Source of the DNA: Microlunatus lacustris
GTDB taxonomy: Bacteria; Actinomycetota; Actinomycetes; Propionibacteriales; Propionibacteriaceae
Length of the DNA: 64,000 nucleotides
Assembly: GCA_039527025.1 (NCBI GenBank)
Contig: BAAAJN010000002.1
Coordinates: forward strand, 62,001 to 126,000
Reading direction: 5' to 3'
In this document: positions 42,653 to 50,410 of the stretch, one piece after another
Layout: every line of letters begins with the position of its first letter
Numbering within the stretch: position 1 is the stretch's first letter
Notes under the pieces: model-generated
Told to the model about the DNA's origin: nothing
What the model saw: the letters and a program-made list of their open reading frames with translations, nothing else
Database searches by the model: none
Translations under genes and position numbers: made by a program

Positions 42653-44365
42653 ATGAACCCTGTGACCACGCAGGTCCAGGCCCGGACGGGGCCGTCACGG
42701 CACCGGGTCCGCGGTGCCGCAGCCTCGGTCGTCGCCCTCGGTCTCGTCGCTGCCGCGGCGGCCGGTTCGGCACCCGCCGAAGCAGCGACCGGCACCTACA
42801 CCGCCCTGTCCCTGTCCGTCGTCGTCAACGGCACCTCGGTGACCGCCAAGACCACCGTCAAAGCATCACGAGCAGTGCAGGCCCAGTACTACGGGGTCTG
42901 CGCCCGCTCCTCTTCCGGAACCAACGTCGACTTCGCCAAGGTCTCCACGACCATCTCGACCGTCGGGACGGCCTTCACCTCGAGCGCGAAGACCTTCGCT
43001 CCCGGCACGTACACCTACCAGCCGTGCCTGTACGCCGACGGGGCCTGGACCGACGTCGGTGTCGCGAAGTCCTTCACCGTGGGAGCGGCGACGGCAGCAC
43101 CGCAGACCACGCCTTCGGTGGTGGTCGGGAACGGCAAGATCACCCTGCGGTGGACCGAGGTGCCCGGGGCGACCGGTTACCAGGTCGGCCGAGGTGGAGT
43201 CGACACCTCCGGGTTCGGCGCCTGGTCGACCACCGACCCGGCCGCCGCCCGCTCCCGCGTGTTCGACCAGCTGGTCAACGGGAAGAACTACACCCTGTTC
43301 GTCGAGCCCGTCCTGTCCGGTGGGGTCCGGCGCACGATCAGCGCCACCCCGTCGGCGGCTCCGACCACTCCCGTACCGACGCCCTCTCCCACCCCCACCA
43401 CGCCGGCCCCGACGCCGACCCCGACGCCCACGACGCCGCCCCCCACCACGCCGGGCACGGCCGGGCAGGTGCCGCTGATCGGCAAGTCCAAGCTGCCGTG
43501 GAACTCGGTCGTGTTCGGACACGGGGGCGACCCGGCGGGGTTCGAGTCCTGGCGCAAGCGCCCCGTCGACGGTGTTCTCACCTTCCCGGCCCGCAACAGC
43601 TGGAACGACATGGGTCAGCTGCCCAGCCGTCGTGCCGGTGACCTGATGATCTACTCGATCCCCACGTTCCCGGAGGGCATCGGGGGGTCGAACGCCAAGG
43701 TCGCGGCCGGCAACTACGACTCCGACATCCGCGCGCTGGCCACCAAGATGAAGAATGCCGGCTGGAACACCGACCGGACCGTCATCCGGCTCGGCTGGGA
43801 GAACAACGGGAACTGGTACCAGTGGGGTCAGGACCGGGGCGGCTCGGAAGCCTACAAGGCTGCGTTCCGCCGCTTCGTCACCCAGTCCCGCGCCGCCGGC
43901 CTCAGCAACGTCAAGTGGGACTGGAACCTGAACAAGGGTCCGCAGGCCTACAACGCCGGGGTCTCCTGGACCACCGGCTACCCCGGTGACGACGTCGTCG
44001 ACGTCATCGGCCTCGACGCCTACGACATGTGGAACCCCTCCTTCACCGACGCCCAGTGGGAGGCCAACATGATGCGCCGCAACCCTGGTCTGCAGGAGGT
44101 CGCCGACTTCGCCCGCAGCCACAAGAAGCAGATGGCCTTGGACGAGTGGGGTGTCGTGCACGACGCGCACGGCGGCGGGGACAACCCGTTCTACATGGGC
44201 AAGATGTTCGGCTGGCTGAAGGCCAACGCCGACGTCATCGCCTGGGAGAACACCTACGACCATGACGGGGCCCCGTCCTACTTCAACCACAAGCTCTCCG
44301 ACGGTGGGAACCCCAAGGCAGCTGCCCAGTACCGGCTGCCGTACCCCCAGGGCTGGGGTGGCTGA
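42653..44365 (+). CDS. Secreted GH26-like glycoside hydrolase with N-terminal adhesive domains and a Pro/Thr linker
   Basis: A 570-residue exported protein. A signal peptide (RHRVRGAAASVVALGLVAAAAAGS, AEAA cleavage site) is followed by a beta-rich domain (45-135), a fibronectin-III-like domain (VGNGKITLRWTEVPGATGYQV), a Pro/Thr linker of about 30 residues and a catalytic barrel from about residue 280. The likely acid/base is the Glu of VIRLGWENNGNWYQWG and the nucleophile the Glu of MALDEWGVVHD. It is paralogous to the membrane-anchored enzyme at 21324-22514, which lies near the other end of the polysaccharide locus. It may trim or shed the exopolysaccharide. AGGAG lies about ten bases before the ATG. 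Confidence 0.85.
   Translation: MNPVTTQVQARTGPSRHRVRGAAASVVALGLVAAAAAGSAPAEAATGTYTALSLSVVVNGTSVTAKTTVKASRAVQAQYYGVCARSSSGTNVDFAKVSTTISTVGTAFTSSAKTFAPGTYTYQPCLYADGAWTDVGVAKSFTVGAATAAPQTTPSVVVGNGKITLRWTEVPGATGYQVGRGGVDTSGFGAWSTTDPAAARSRVFDQLVNGKNYTLFVEPVLSGGVRRTISATPSAAPTTPVPTPSPTPTTPAPTPTPTPTTPPPTTPGTAGQVPLIGKSKLPWNSVVFGHGGDPAGFESWRKRPVDGVLTFPARNSWNDMGQLPSRRAGDLMIYSIPTFPEGIGGSNAKVAAGNYDSDIRALATKMKNAGWNTDRTVIRLGWENNGNWYQWGQDRGGSEAYKAAFRRFVTQSRAAGLSNVKWDWNLNKGPQAYNAGVSWTTGYPGDDVVDVIGLDAYDMWNPSFTDAQWEANMMRRNPGLQEVADFARSHKKQMALDEWGVVHDAHGGGDNPFYMGKMFGWLKANADVIAWENTYDHDGAPSYFNHKLSDGGNPKAAAQYRLPYPQGWGG
43367..43466 (+). repeat. Pro/Thr-rich linker repeats inside the secreted hydrolase
   Basis: Tandem imperfect repeats of P-T-P and T-P-T-P codons (CCGACGCCC, CCCACCACG) encode a low-complexity linker that separates the fibronectin-like domain from the catalytic barrel. 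Such linkers are flexible and usually exposed. The repeat is in frame and not a CRISPR. Confidence 0.85.
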
Positions 44366-44390
44366 CAGCACCCACGCGTGACCGGTAGAT

Positions 44391-44436
44391 GAGCCGGTGC
44401 CGCCAGCCACCCCAGGGTGGCTGGCGGTACCGGCTC
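44391..44436 (+). terminator. Hairpin terminator after the secreted hydrolase
   Basis: Two 20-base arms, beginning GAGCCGGTGC and ending GGTACCGGCTC, with one G/T mismatch, around the six-base loop CCCAGG (44411-44416). It begins 26 bases after the stop codon at 44365, and closes the polysaccharide locus on this side. Confidence 0.85.
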
Positions 44437-44546
44437 GTCGCTGTCTGGGTACCCGTACGTCTCGCCGGCATCTGCCCGGATCCAGGCCGCCGCCGTCCCG
44501 GGCCCCGCTCGTCCCCACGAGGGCCCGCCGGTCGAGCGGACCCCGT

Positions 44547-45842
44547 TCAGCCGAGCGGCGCGCCGACTTCCTCCACCCGGCCGCCGTGCCGGGCCCGCTC
44601 GGCCGCCCAGACGATGCCGTGCGTCGCGAGGCTCTCAGCCGGGGTGGTCAGCACCAGCTCGGGCCGCCCCTCCGCGACCGCGGTGAGGAAGGTGGTGGTG
44701 AGCGCAGCGTCCGCCCCCAGGTGGCCGTCGCCCGCCTCGGGGTCGGCGGGGTCCAGGACCTGCTGGGTCGTGGTCTCACCGGTGACGAAGTCGAGCACCG
44801 AGAGGGTGTAGCCGTCGCCCTCCAGCATGCCGTGGGTGCCGAAGATGCGGGTCCGCCGGAAGGCCATCGGGGTGAAGGCGGTCATGGTCAGCGAAGCGGT
44901 GACACCGCCGTCGTACTCGAGGGCGACGACCTGGTGGTCCACCACGTCGTTGTCGCAGTCGTAGACGCACCGCCCGTACGGGCCCTCGCGCAGCGCCGTC
45001 GTCACGCCCTCGCGGGTCAGGTCCTCGGTGAGCACCGACAGCGGCCAGCGACGCGCCGCCGGGTCGTCGACGTGGTCGAGGTAGATCGTGCGGGCCGAGT
45101 ACGGGCAGGTCGGCTCGACAGCGCAGTCCAGGCACCGGTCCGCCGCCCCGGCTGGCTTGTTCGCGGCGGTGAAGTGGCTGAGGCTGCCGAAGGAGGAGAC
45201 CCGGCGGGCTGGCCGGCGGATGACGGCGGAGAGCCAGTCGAGGTCGTGGCAGCACTTGGCCAGCAGCATCGGGCTCGAGGTGTCCTCGCGGCGCCAGTTG
45301 CCCCGGACGAAGGAGTGCGCCTGGTGCCACCAGCCCACCGGCTCCAGGTGGTCGACGCTCACCACCTCTCCGACCGCGCCCGCCTCGAGAGCGGCCAGCA
45401 CGGCCTGGGTGTAGGCCGAGTAGCGGAGCACGTGGGCGACGCAGACCAGCACCCCCGCGGCCTCGGCCGCCTCGACGATCCGCCGGGCCTCCTCCTCGGT
45501 GGGGGCCATCGGCTTCTCCAGCAGCAGCGGCAGACCCCGCGCGATCGCCGCGAGCGCCGGCTCGGTGTGCTCCCGGTCCGGGGTGGACACCACCACGGCG
45601 TCGACGTCCAGGTCGGTCAGCGCGAACAGCTCGGGCCAGGAGGCGAAGGCCCGGCCGGCGGGGACCCCGAACTCGGCCGCGGCCAGCTCGCGCCGCCGCT
45701 CCCGGGGTTCGACGACGGCGGTGACCACCGCCTGCCCGGTCCGGACCCCCTCCCGGCCGTAGGTCATCCCCCGCGACCCGGTGCCGATCACGGCGAGCCG
45801 GACGGGCCGGTGCGGGGGCGGCGCGGGCGTGGTCGTGCTCAT
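44547..45842 (-). CDS. Gfo/Idh/MocA-family oxidoreductase
   Basis: A 431-residue NAD(P)-dependent sugar/inositol-type dehydrogenase. The nucleotide loop is RLAVIGTGSRGMTYG, followed by VVEPRERRRELAAAEFGVP and the conserved EKPMAPTEEEARRIV, whose Lys is catalytic. VLRYSAYTQAVLAAL and VSVDHLEPVGWWHQAHSFVRGNWRRED are typical of the branch with a longer C-terminus, which also contains a cysteine cluster CLDCAVEPTCPYSA that may bind a metal. It lies 25 bases downstream of the nucleoside hydrolase gene on the same strand, so the two probably form an operon for ribosyl or sugar breakdown. Confidence 0.88.
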   Translation of the reverse strand: MSTTTPAPPPHRPVRLAVIGTGSRGMTYGREGVRTGQAVVTAVVEPRERRRELAAAEFGVPAGRAFASWPELFALTDLDVDAVVVSTPDREHTEPALAAIARGLPLLLEKPMAPTEEEARRIVEAAEAAGVLVCVAHVLRYSAYTQAVLAALEAGAVGEVVSVDHLEPVGWWHQAHSFVRGNWRREDTSSPMLLAKCCHDLDWLSAVIRRPARRVSSFGSLSHFTAANKPAGAADRCLDCAVEPTCPYSARTIYLDHVDDPAARRWPLSVLTEDLTREGVTTALREGPYGRCVYDCDNDVVDHQVVALEYDGGVTASLTMTAFTPMAFRRTRIFGTHGMLEGDGYTLSVLDFVTGETTTQQVLDPADPEAGDGHLGADAALTTTFLTAVAEGRPELVLTTPAESLATHGIVWAAERARHGGRVEEVGAPLG

Positions 45843-45867
45843 CGGTCCTCCGTGGGGTGGGTGCGGG

Positions 45868-46791
45868 TCAGAGCCGGCGCAAGCTGCCGGTCAGGTGCTG
45901 CCGGAACCCCTCGGGGTCCACCCCGACGGCGATCCGGGCGTTGACGTCGGGGTCCGACCGGTCGGCCACCACCACCCCGCGGGCCACGCCGTCCAGCTGG
46001 ACCTCCAGGTGGGCGTCGACGAAGTCGAGCAGCCCGGGGCGGGTCACCGCTGCCACGGCCAGCGGGTCGTGCAGGGCGCAGGAGTCGACGCCAGGCTCCG
46101 ACGTCGCGGCGAGGTGGTCGATCCAGGCCGTCGACCAGGTGCCGGCGAAGGCGGTGAAGGGGTGCGGGTCCTCACTCATCGCCTGCGCCTCAGCCCGGCT
46201 GAGCCGCACCTGGCGGGTGACGTCCAGGCCCACCCAGCGCCCGACCACCCCGCTCTGCAGCACGATCCGCGCCGCCTCGGGGTCGCTCCAGACGTTGAAC
46301 TCCCCGGGCATGCCCCGCGCCCCGGTGCTGCCCGCGAACACCCCGCCCATCACCACCAGCCCGCCGAGGGCGTCCGCGAAGCCTGGGTCCAGCGCCATCG
46401 CCAGGGCCACGTTGGTGAGCGGCCCGACCGCGACCAGCGTCACCTCGCCCGGATGGGCGCGGACCAGCTCGGTGAGGGCCACCGCGGCGTGCCCGGGCCG
46501 CGGGGTACGGGTCGAGATGTCGTCGGGCACCGTGCCGAACCGCTCCGCCGGGTGCAGCAGGGCACGCTCCGCCCCGCGGTGCACGGGCAGGTCACCGGCA
46601 CCCACCCGCTGCAGCAGCTCCAGGGTCAAGGTGGTGGCGGTGGCCACGTCGGTGTTGCCGTTGACCGTGGTGACCAGCTGAAGGTCGATCCCCGGGTCGG
46701 CGACGGCCAGAGCCAGGGCGAACCCGTCGTCGATGTCACTGCCGGGCGCGCCCATGGCGAGGTCGAGGTCGAGCGCGACGGCAGTCACCAC
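45868..46791 (-). CDS. Nucleoside hydrolase (IUNH family)
   Basis: A 307-residue enzyme of the inosine/uridine-preferring nucleoside hydrolase family, which splits the N-ribosidic bond of nucleosides using a Ca-bound aspartate cluster. The N-terminal motif reads DLDLAMGAPGSDIDDGFALALA, where the usual DxDPGxDD is interrupted by several extra residues (LAMGAPG). LVTTVNGNTDVATAT and VTLVAVGPLTNVALAM are also typical, with FNVWSDPEAA near the middle. The start is a GTG at 46791; a second GTG follows directly. It is followed by the Gfo/Idh gene. Confidence 0.82.
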   Translation of the reverse strand: MVTAVALDLDLAMGAPGSDIDDGFALALAVADPGIDLQLVTTVNGNTDVATATTLTLELLQRVGAGDLPVHRGAERALLHPAERFGTVPDDISTRTPRPGHAAVALTELVRAHPGEVTLVAVGPLTNVALAMALDPGFADALGGLVVMGGVFAGSTGARGMPGEFNVWSDPEAARIVLQSGVVGRWVGLDVTRQVRLSRAEAQAMSEDPHPFTAFAGTWSTAWIDHLAATSEPGVDSCALHDPLAVAAVTRPGLLDFVDAHLEVQLDGVARGVVVADRSDPDVNARIAVGVDPEGFRQHLTGSLRRL

Positions 46792-46910
46792 CCGCTCGCC
46801 ACCGGTCCTGCCGGGGGCGCCTCGGGATGCAGGTCGGGACTGGAGAAGAGGTGGGCCACGAAGGGGACGCTACCGGGGTCGGTCACCGCTGTCCGGGACG
46901 CCGCTCACCG

Positions 46911-47741
46911 TCAGGCGTCGTAGCCGGTGCTCCGGCTGGTCTCCGCCCAGGCCTCCAGCTGGGCGCGCCGGGCGTCCAGGGTCGCCCGGTAGCCGTCCAG
47001 GGCGTCCTGGCCGAGCACCAGCAGCTCGGGCGGCTCCGGCGCCTCGACGGCGGCGATGATGGCCGCGGCCGCCTTGGCCGGGTCGCCCGGCTGGGTGCCG
47101 TGCACGGTGTCGTGCTCCTTGCGGCGCCGGCCGGCGGTCTCGGCGTAGTCGGCGATCGGCTCGGCGGCCTGGGTGAGCGACCGGCCGGCGAAGTCGGTGC
47201 GGAACCCGCCCGGCTCGACGACGACGACCGCGATGCCGAGCGGCTGGACCTCCTTGACCAGGGAGGCCGAGACCGCCTCCAGCGCGGCCTTGCTGGCGGC
47301 GTAGTAGCCCGATCCGGCGGGGGCGACCTGGGCGCCGATCGAGGAGATGTTGACGACGGCGCCGGCCCGGCGGGCGCGCATCCCGGGCAGCACGGCCTTG
47401 GTCATGGCCACGGCGCCGAAGAAGTTGGTCGCGAACAGCTGGGCCACGGCGTCCTCCTCGCCCTCCTCCACCGCGGCGCGGTAGCCGTAGCCGGCGTTGT
47501 TGACCAGCACGTCGACCTGGCCGAACCGCTGCTCTGCGGCCTGAACCGCGGCGCTCACCTGGGCGGGGTCGGTGACGTCGAGGGCGAGCGCCAGCGCCGT
47601 CCGGGGGTAGGCGTCAGCGAGGTCGGAGACGCGGGCGACGTCGCGGGCGGTGACCACGACCTGGTCGCCGTGCTCCAGCACCGCGGTGGCCAGGTCGCGG
47701 CCCAGGCCGGTGGAGCAGCCGGTGATCAGCCAGGTGGGCAT
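46911..47741 (-). CDS. Short-chain dehydrogenase/reductase
   Basis: A 276-residue classical SDR. The cofactor loop is WLITGCSTGLGRDLA, followed by NNAGYGYRA, and the catalytic set is NISSIGAQVAPAGSGYYAASKAALEAVSASL (Ser, Tyr, Lys). VVEPGGFRTDFAGRSL is the substrate-side loop. The R residues after the first strand (TARDVARV) suggest NADP(H). The ATG at 47741 has GGAAGGA seven bases upstream, and the frame extends beyond it without resemblance. The substrate is not known. Confidence 0.88.
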   Translation of the reverse strand: MPTWLITGCSTGLGRDLATAVLEHGDQVVVTARDVARVSDLADAYPRTALALALDVTDPAQVSAAVQAAEQRFGQVDVLVNNAGYGYRAAVEEGEEDAVAQLFATNFFGAVAMTKAVLPGMRARRAGAVVNISSIGAQVAPAGSGYYAASKAALEAVSASLVKEVQPLGIAVVVVEPGGFRTDFAGRSLTQAAEPIADYAETAGRRRKEHDTVHGTQPGDPAKAAAAIIAAVEAPEPPELLVLGQDALDGYRATLDARRAQLEAWAETSRSTGYDA

Positions 47742-47869
47742 GAGGGGTCCTTCCGTCGAGGGCACGCCCGGTGCGTGCGGCCCCGACGCTACGGTGTCCG
47801 GCATCCGCCGGAGGAGGCCCTGCTGGTGCCGGGGCCGGTCCCGCCGCAGCTCGAGCCCTGGAGGCACCG

Positions 47870-48400
47870 GTGCCGCCGTCCCGTCCCCCGGTCGCACCCG
47901 CGCGGCTGCGCTGGGCGCTCGAGGTGCTCGACCCCCGGCCGGACGAGCAGCTGCTGGAGGTGGGCGCCGGGCCCGGGGTCCTCGCGGCGCTGATCTGCTC
48001 CCGGCTGACCACCGGCCGGCTGCTGGCCCTCGACCGGTCACCGGTCGCGGTCCGCCGGACGCGGGAGCGGAACCCCGAGCACCTGGCCGCCCGCCGGCTG
48101 GTCGTGCAGCAGGCCGACCTGGTCGACGCCGACCTGCCCGCCGACGGCTTCGACCAGGCGCTCGCCGTCGACGTCAACCTGTTCTGGGCGCGTGACCCCG
48201 GCCCGGAGCTCGACCTGCTGATCCGGGCACTGCGCCCCGGCGGCCGGCTGCACCTGCTCTACGGTCGCGGGCCCACGCCGGCCCACCGCATCACCGCGAC
48301 AGTGGCCGACCGCCTCGCCGGGCTCGGCCTCGAGGTGGAGACCCGGGACGCCCCGGACGGCTGCGGCGTCTCGGCGGGGACTCAGCCGGCGCCGCGGTGA
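47870..48400 (+). CDS. Class I SAM-dependent methyltransferase, short
   Basis: A 176-residue methyltransferase. Motif I is LLEVGAGPGVLAALIC, the acidic end of strand 2 is ALDRSPVAV, and FDQALAVDVNLFWAR with LRPGGRLHLLYG provide motifs III-V. Length is near the minimum of the fold. The GTG at 47870 has GGAGG five bases before it; the longer open frame upstream is not conserved. It is divergent from the SDR gene. The target is unknown. Confidence 0.75.
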   Translation: MPPSRPPVAPARLRWALEVLDPRPDEQLLEVGAGPGVLAALICSRLTTGRLLALDRSPVAVRRTRERNPEHLAARRLVVQQADLVDADLPADGFDQALAVDVNLFWARDPGPELDLLIRALRPGGRLHLLYGRGPTPAHRITATVADRLAGLGLEVETRDAPDGCGVSAGTQPAPR

Positions 48401-48533
48401 CGGAGGTGCACGACCCCGTCCGGGTCGGTCTCGCTGCCACCGTGGTGGTCCTACCGCCTCCGCTGCTCGTCCTCGCCGCACCGGTCGACCGCGCCTCCGG
48501 CCCCGAACTCCTCGGACCGGAGGCGCTCGTCGC

Positions 48534-49019
48534 TCAGGCGGCGAGGATCTCGTCGATCTGGCCCAGGGCCGCGGTGAGGCCCTCGACCATGCCCATGCTG
48601 GTCAGCTGCTCCATCTGCTCGACGCTGGCGAACTGCGAGACCAGGGTCATCCGGGTGCCCGCCGGCGACTCCTCCAGCGACATCCGCGTCCGGGTGGTCG
48701 GCATGTCCGCCGCCGGCTGACCGTCGGCGTCGGCGAAGCCGTCCTCGAACTCCAGGGAGCGTGGCTCGTCGACGCTCAGGAACCTCCACCAGCCGCCGGC
48801 CTGCTCGCCGTCGGGACCGGTCATGACGTAGCGGGCGCTGCCGCCCGGGACCAGGTCGTGCTCCACGAAGGTGGCGGGCCAGGTGGGCGGGCCCCACCAG
48901 CGCTCGAGCTGGCGCGCGTCGGACCAGAGCTGCCAGACCCGCGTCGGCGTGGCGGCGAACTCCGCCACGACGGTGAGCGTGCGGGACCCGGTGTCGGGGG
49001 TGGTGCTGACGACGGTCAT
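48534..49019 (-). CDS. SRPBCC (AHSA1-like) domain protein
   Basis: A 161-residue helix-grip protein. The sequence runs TLTVVAEFAATPTRVWQLWSDARQLERWWGPPTWPATFVEHDLVPGG, then WWRFLSVDEPRSLEFEDGF and ESPAGTRMTLVSQFASVEQMEQL, the Activator of Hsp90 ATPase 1-like layout. Its start overlaps the stop of the ArsR gene (ATGA), so the pair forms one operon. Such ArsR/SRPBCC pairs are frequent, and the SRPBCC protein probably binds a small hydrophobic ligand. Confidence 0.9.
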   Translation of the reverse strand: MTVVSTTPDTGSRTLTVVAEFAATPTRVWQLWSDARQLERWWGPPTWPATFVEHDLVPGGSARYVMTGPDGEQAGGWWRFLSVDEPRSLEFEDGFADADGQPAADMPTTRTRMSLEESPAGTRMTLVSQFASVEQMEQLTSMGMVEGLTAALGQIDEILAA

Positions 49020-49366
49020 GTGTCGGCCTCTCCTGGGGGTTCGGCGAGGATCTCCTCCATGCGGCCGATGCGGCCGCGCCAGGTCTCCTCGTACAGCTGC
49101 AGCGACCGGGCGAGCGCCCGGACGGTGTCGATCCGGCCGGAGACCAGCTGCTCGCGGCCTCGCCGTTCCTTGCTGACCAGGCCGGCCCGCTCGAGCACCG
49201 CGACGTGCTTCTGCACGGCCGCGAAGCTCATGGCGTACCGGCTGGCCAGCGTCGACACCGTCTCCGCGTGCTGCAGCACGCGGAGCACGATGTCGCGACG
49301 GGTCGCGTCGGCCAGGGCGGCGAAGACGCGGTCGTCGTCGCTCCGGCCGGGCTGATCTACAACCAT
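49016..49366 (-). CDS. ArsR-family (winged-helix) repressor
   Basis: A 116-residue regulator. The winged helix is DDDRVFAALADATRRDIVLRVLQHAETVSTLASRYAMSFAAVQKHVAVLERAGLVSKERRGREQL, with the recognition helix at FAAVQKHVAVL. No metal-binding cysteines are present, so it belongs to the non-metal ArsR branch that senses small molecules or redox. The start is the ATG at 49366: an 18-bp palindrome is centred on it and a promoter stands just upstream, consistent with a leaderless mRNA. The longer frame before it has no conservation. It probably represses itself and the SRPBCC gene that overlaps it. Confidence 0.9.
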   Translation of the reverse strand: MVVDQPGRSDDDRVFAALADATRRDIVLRVLQHAETVSTLASRYAMSFAAVQKHVAVLERAGLVSKERRGREQLVSGRIDTVRALARSLQLYEETWRGRIGRMEEILAEPPGEADT

Positions 49367-49403
49367 TTGGTTGTACGTTAGTGGTCGTCGAGCTGGTTGG
49401 CAA
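49358..49403 (-). promoter_or_regulatory. Leaderless promoter and overlapping 18-bp ArsR operator
   Basis: On the minus strand TTGCCA (49398-49403) is followed after exactly 17 bases by TAACGT (49375-49380), and the ATG begins eight bases later, where transcription would start. The start codon lies in the centre of the palindrome TACAACCA-TT-TGGTTGTA (49358-49375), which touches the -10. A bound repressor would cover both start sites. Confidence 0.8.
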
Positions 49404-49497
49404 GGGCGGTCGGGCCCACCTCCCCCCGCGGTCGGGACTCCTTGCGATTCCAGCAACATCGCGTGCTCTTAGCGCACAGCGCTCCTAGGCTGGGTCC

Positions 49498-50394
49498 ATG
49501 GACCGCAGACACGACCACGACGGAGCCCCCCAGCAGGGCCACCACCACCACGGCCAGCACGGGGCCGCCGGCCACGCGCACAGCGAGGCGGACGAGGCGG
49601 GGCTGGCCGAGCTCCTGGACCTCGACGGGGAGGTGCTGCACGGCTACCTGGAGGAGGTCGTGGACTGGGTGGCGGCAGCCACCGGCCCGGGGGTCCGGCG
49701 GGTGGTCGACCTCGGCGCGGGCACCGGTACCGGCACCGTCGCGCTGGCCCGCCGCCTCCCGGCGGCCGAGGTGGTCGCGGTCGACGCCTCGGAGGCCATG
49801 CTGGCCCGGCTGCGCGACGCCGCCGCGGCCGCGGACGTGGCTGGACGGGTGCGCACCGTCGTCGCCGATCTGGACGGAGCCTGGCCCGGAGGCGTCGACG
49901 TGGACCTGGCCTGGGCGGCGCTCTCGCTGCACCACGTCGCCGACCCGGCACGGCTGCTCGGCCAGGTGCGCGAGGCCCTCCGGCCCGGCGGACTGCTGGC
50001 GGTGACCGAGATGGTCTCGGCGACCCGCTACCTGCCCGACGACCTCGGGATCGGGCGTCCCGGCCTGGAGGCGCGCTGCGAGGCCGCGCTCGACGCCCAG
50101 CCCATGCCGTTCGACCGGTATCCCCGCTGGGAAGACGCGCTGGACGCCGCGGGGTTCACCGAGGTCGAGCGGCGGGACTTCTCCGTGACGCCGGCCCGTC
50201 CGGAGCCCGCCACCGGGCGCTACGCCCGGGCCGCCCTCGCCCGCCTGCGGTCGCGGCTGACCGACGACCTGGACGCCGACGACCTGACCACGCTGGACCT
50301 GCTGCTGGACGACTCCGGCCCGCACAGCCTGCTGCGCCGCACCGACCTCGTGGTCCGAGGCCGCCGCACCGGCTGGCTCGCCCGTCGCCCCTGA
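49498..50394 (+). CDS. Class I SAM-dependent methyltransferase with histidine-rich N-terminus
   Basis: A 298-residue protein. The first 30 residues contain about ten histidines (HDHDG, GHHHHGQHG, HAH), a likely metal-binding tail. The SAM core follows: VVDLGAGTGTGTVALARRLPAAEVVAVDASEAML, a DLDGAWPGG motif, SLHHVADPARLLGQVREALRPGGLLAVTEMV. The C-terminal part (ERRDFSVTP) is a short cap. The ATG at 49498 has no clear ribosome site but TAGGCT six bases before it could be a -10, which would fit a leaderless message. The substrate is unknown. Confidence 0.82.
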   Translation: MDRRHDHDGAPQQGHHHHGQHGAAGHAHSEADEAGLAELLDLDGEVLHGYLEEVVDWVAAATGPGVRRVVDLGAGTGTGTVALARRLPAAEVVAVDASEAMLARLRDAAAAADVAGRVRTVVADLDGAWPGGVDVDLAWAALSLHHVADPARLLGQVREALRPGGLLAVTEMVSATRYLPDDLGIGRPGLEARCEAALDAQPMPFDRYPRWEDALDAAGFTEVERRDFSVTPARPEPATGRYARAALARLRSRLTDDLDADDLTTLDLLLDDSGPHSLLRRTDLVVRGRRTGWLARRP

Positions 50395-50410
50395 CCGGGA
50401 ACGGCTCGGC

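Noticed and set aside
43367..43466. Possible repeat array or CRISPR-like element in the secreted hydrolase
   Set aside because: The repeats are in frame, encode Pro/Thr, and have no regular spacer, so they are a protein linker.
20015..44365. Genomic island or mobile element around the polysaccharide locus
   Set aside because: No integrase, transposase, tRNA border or direct repeats seen, so horizontal acquisition remains unproven.
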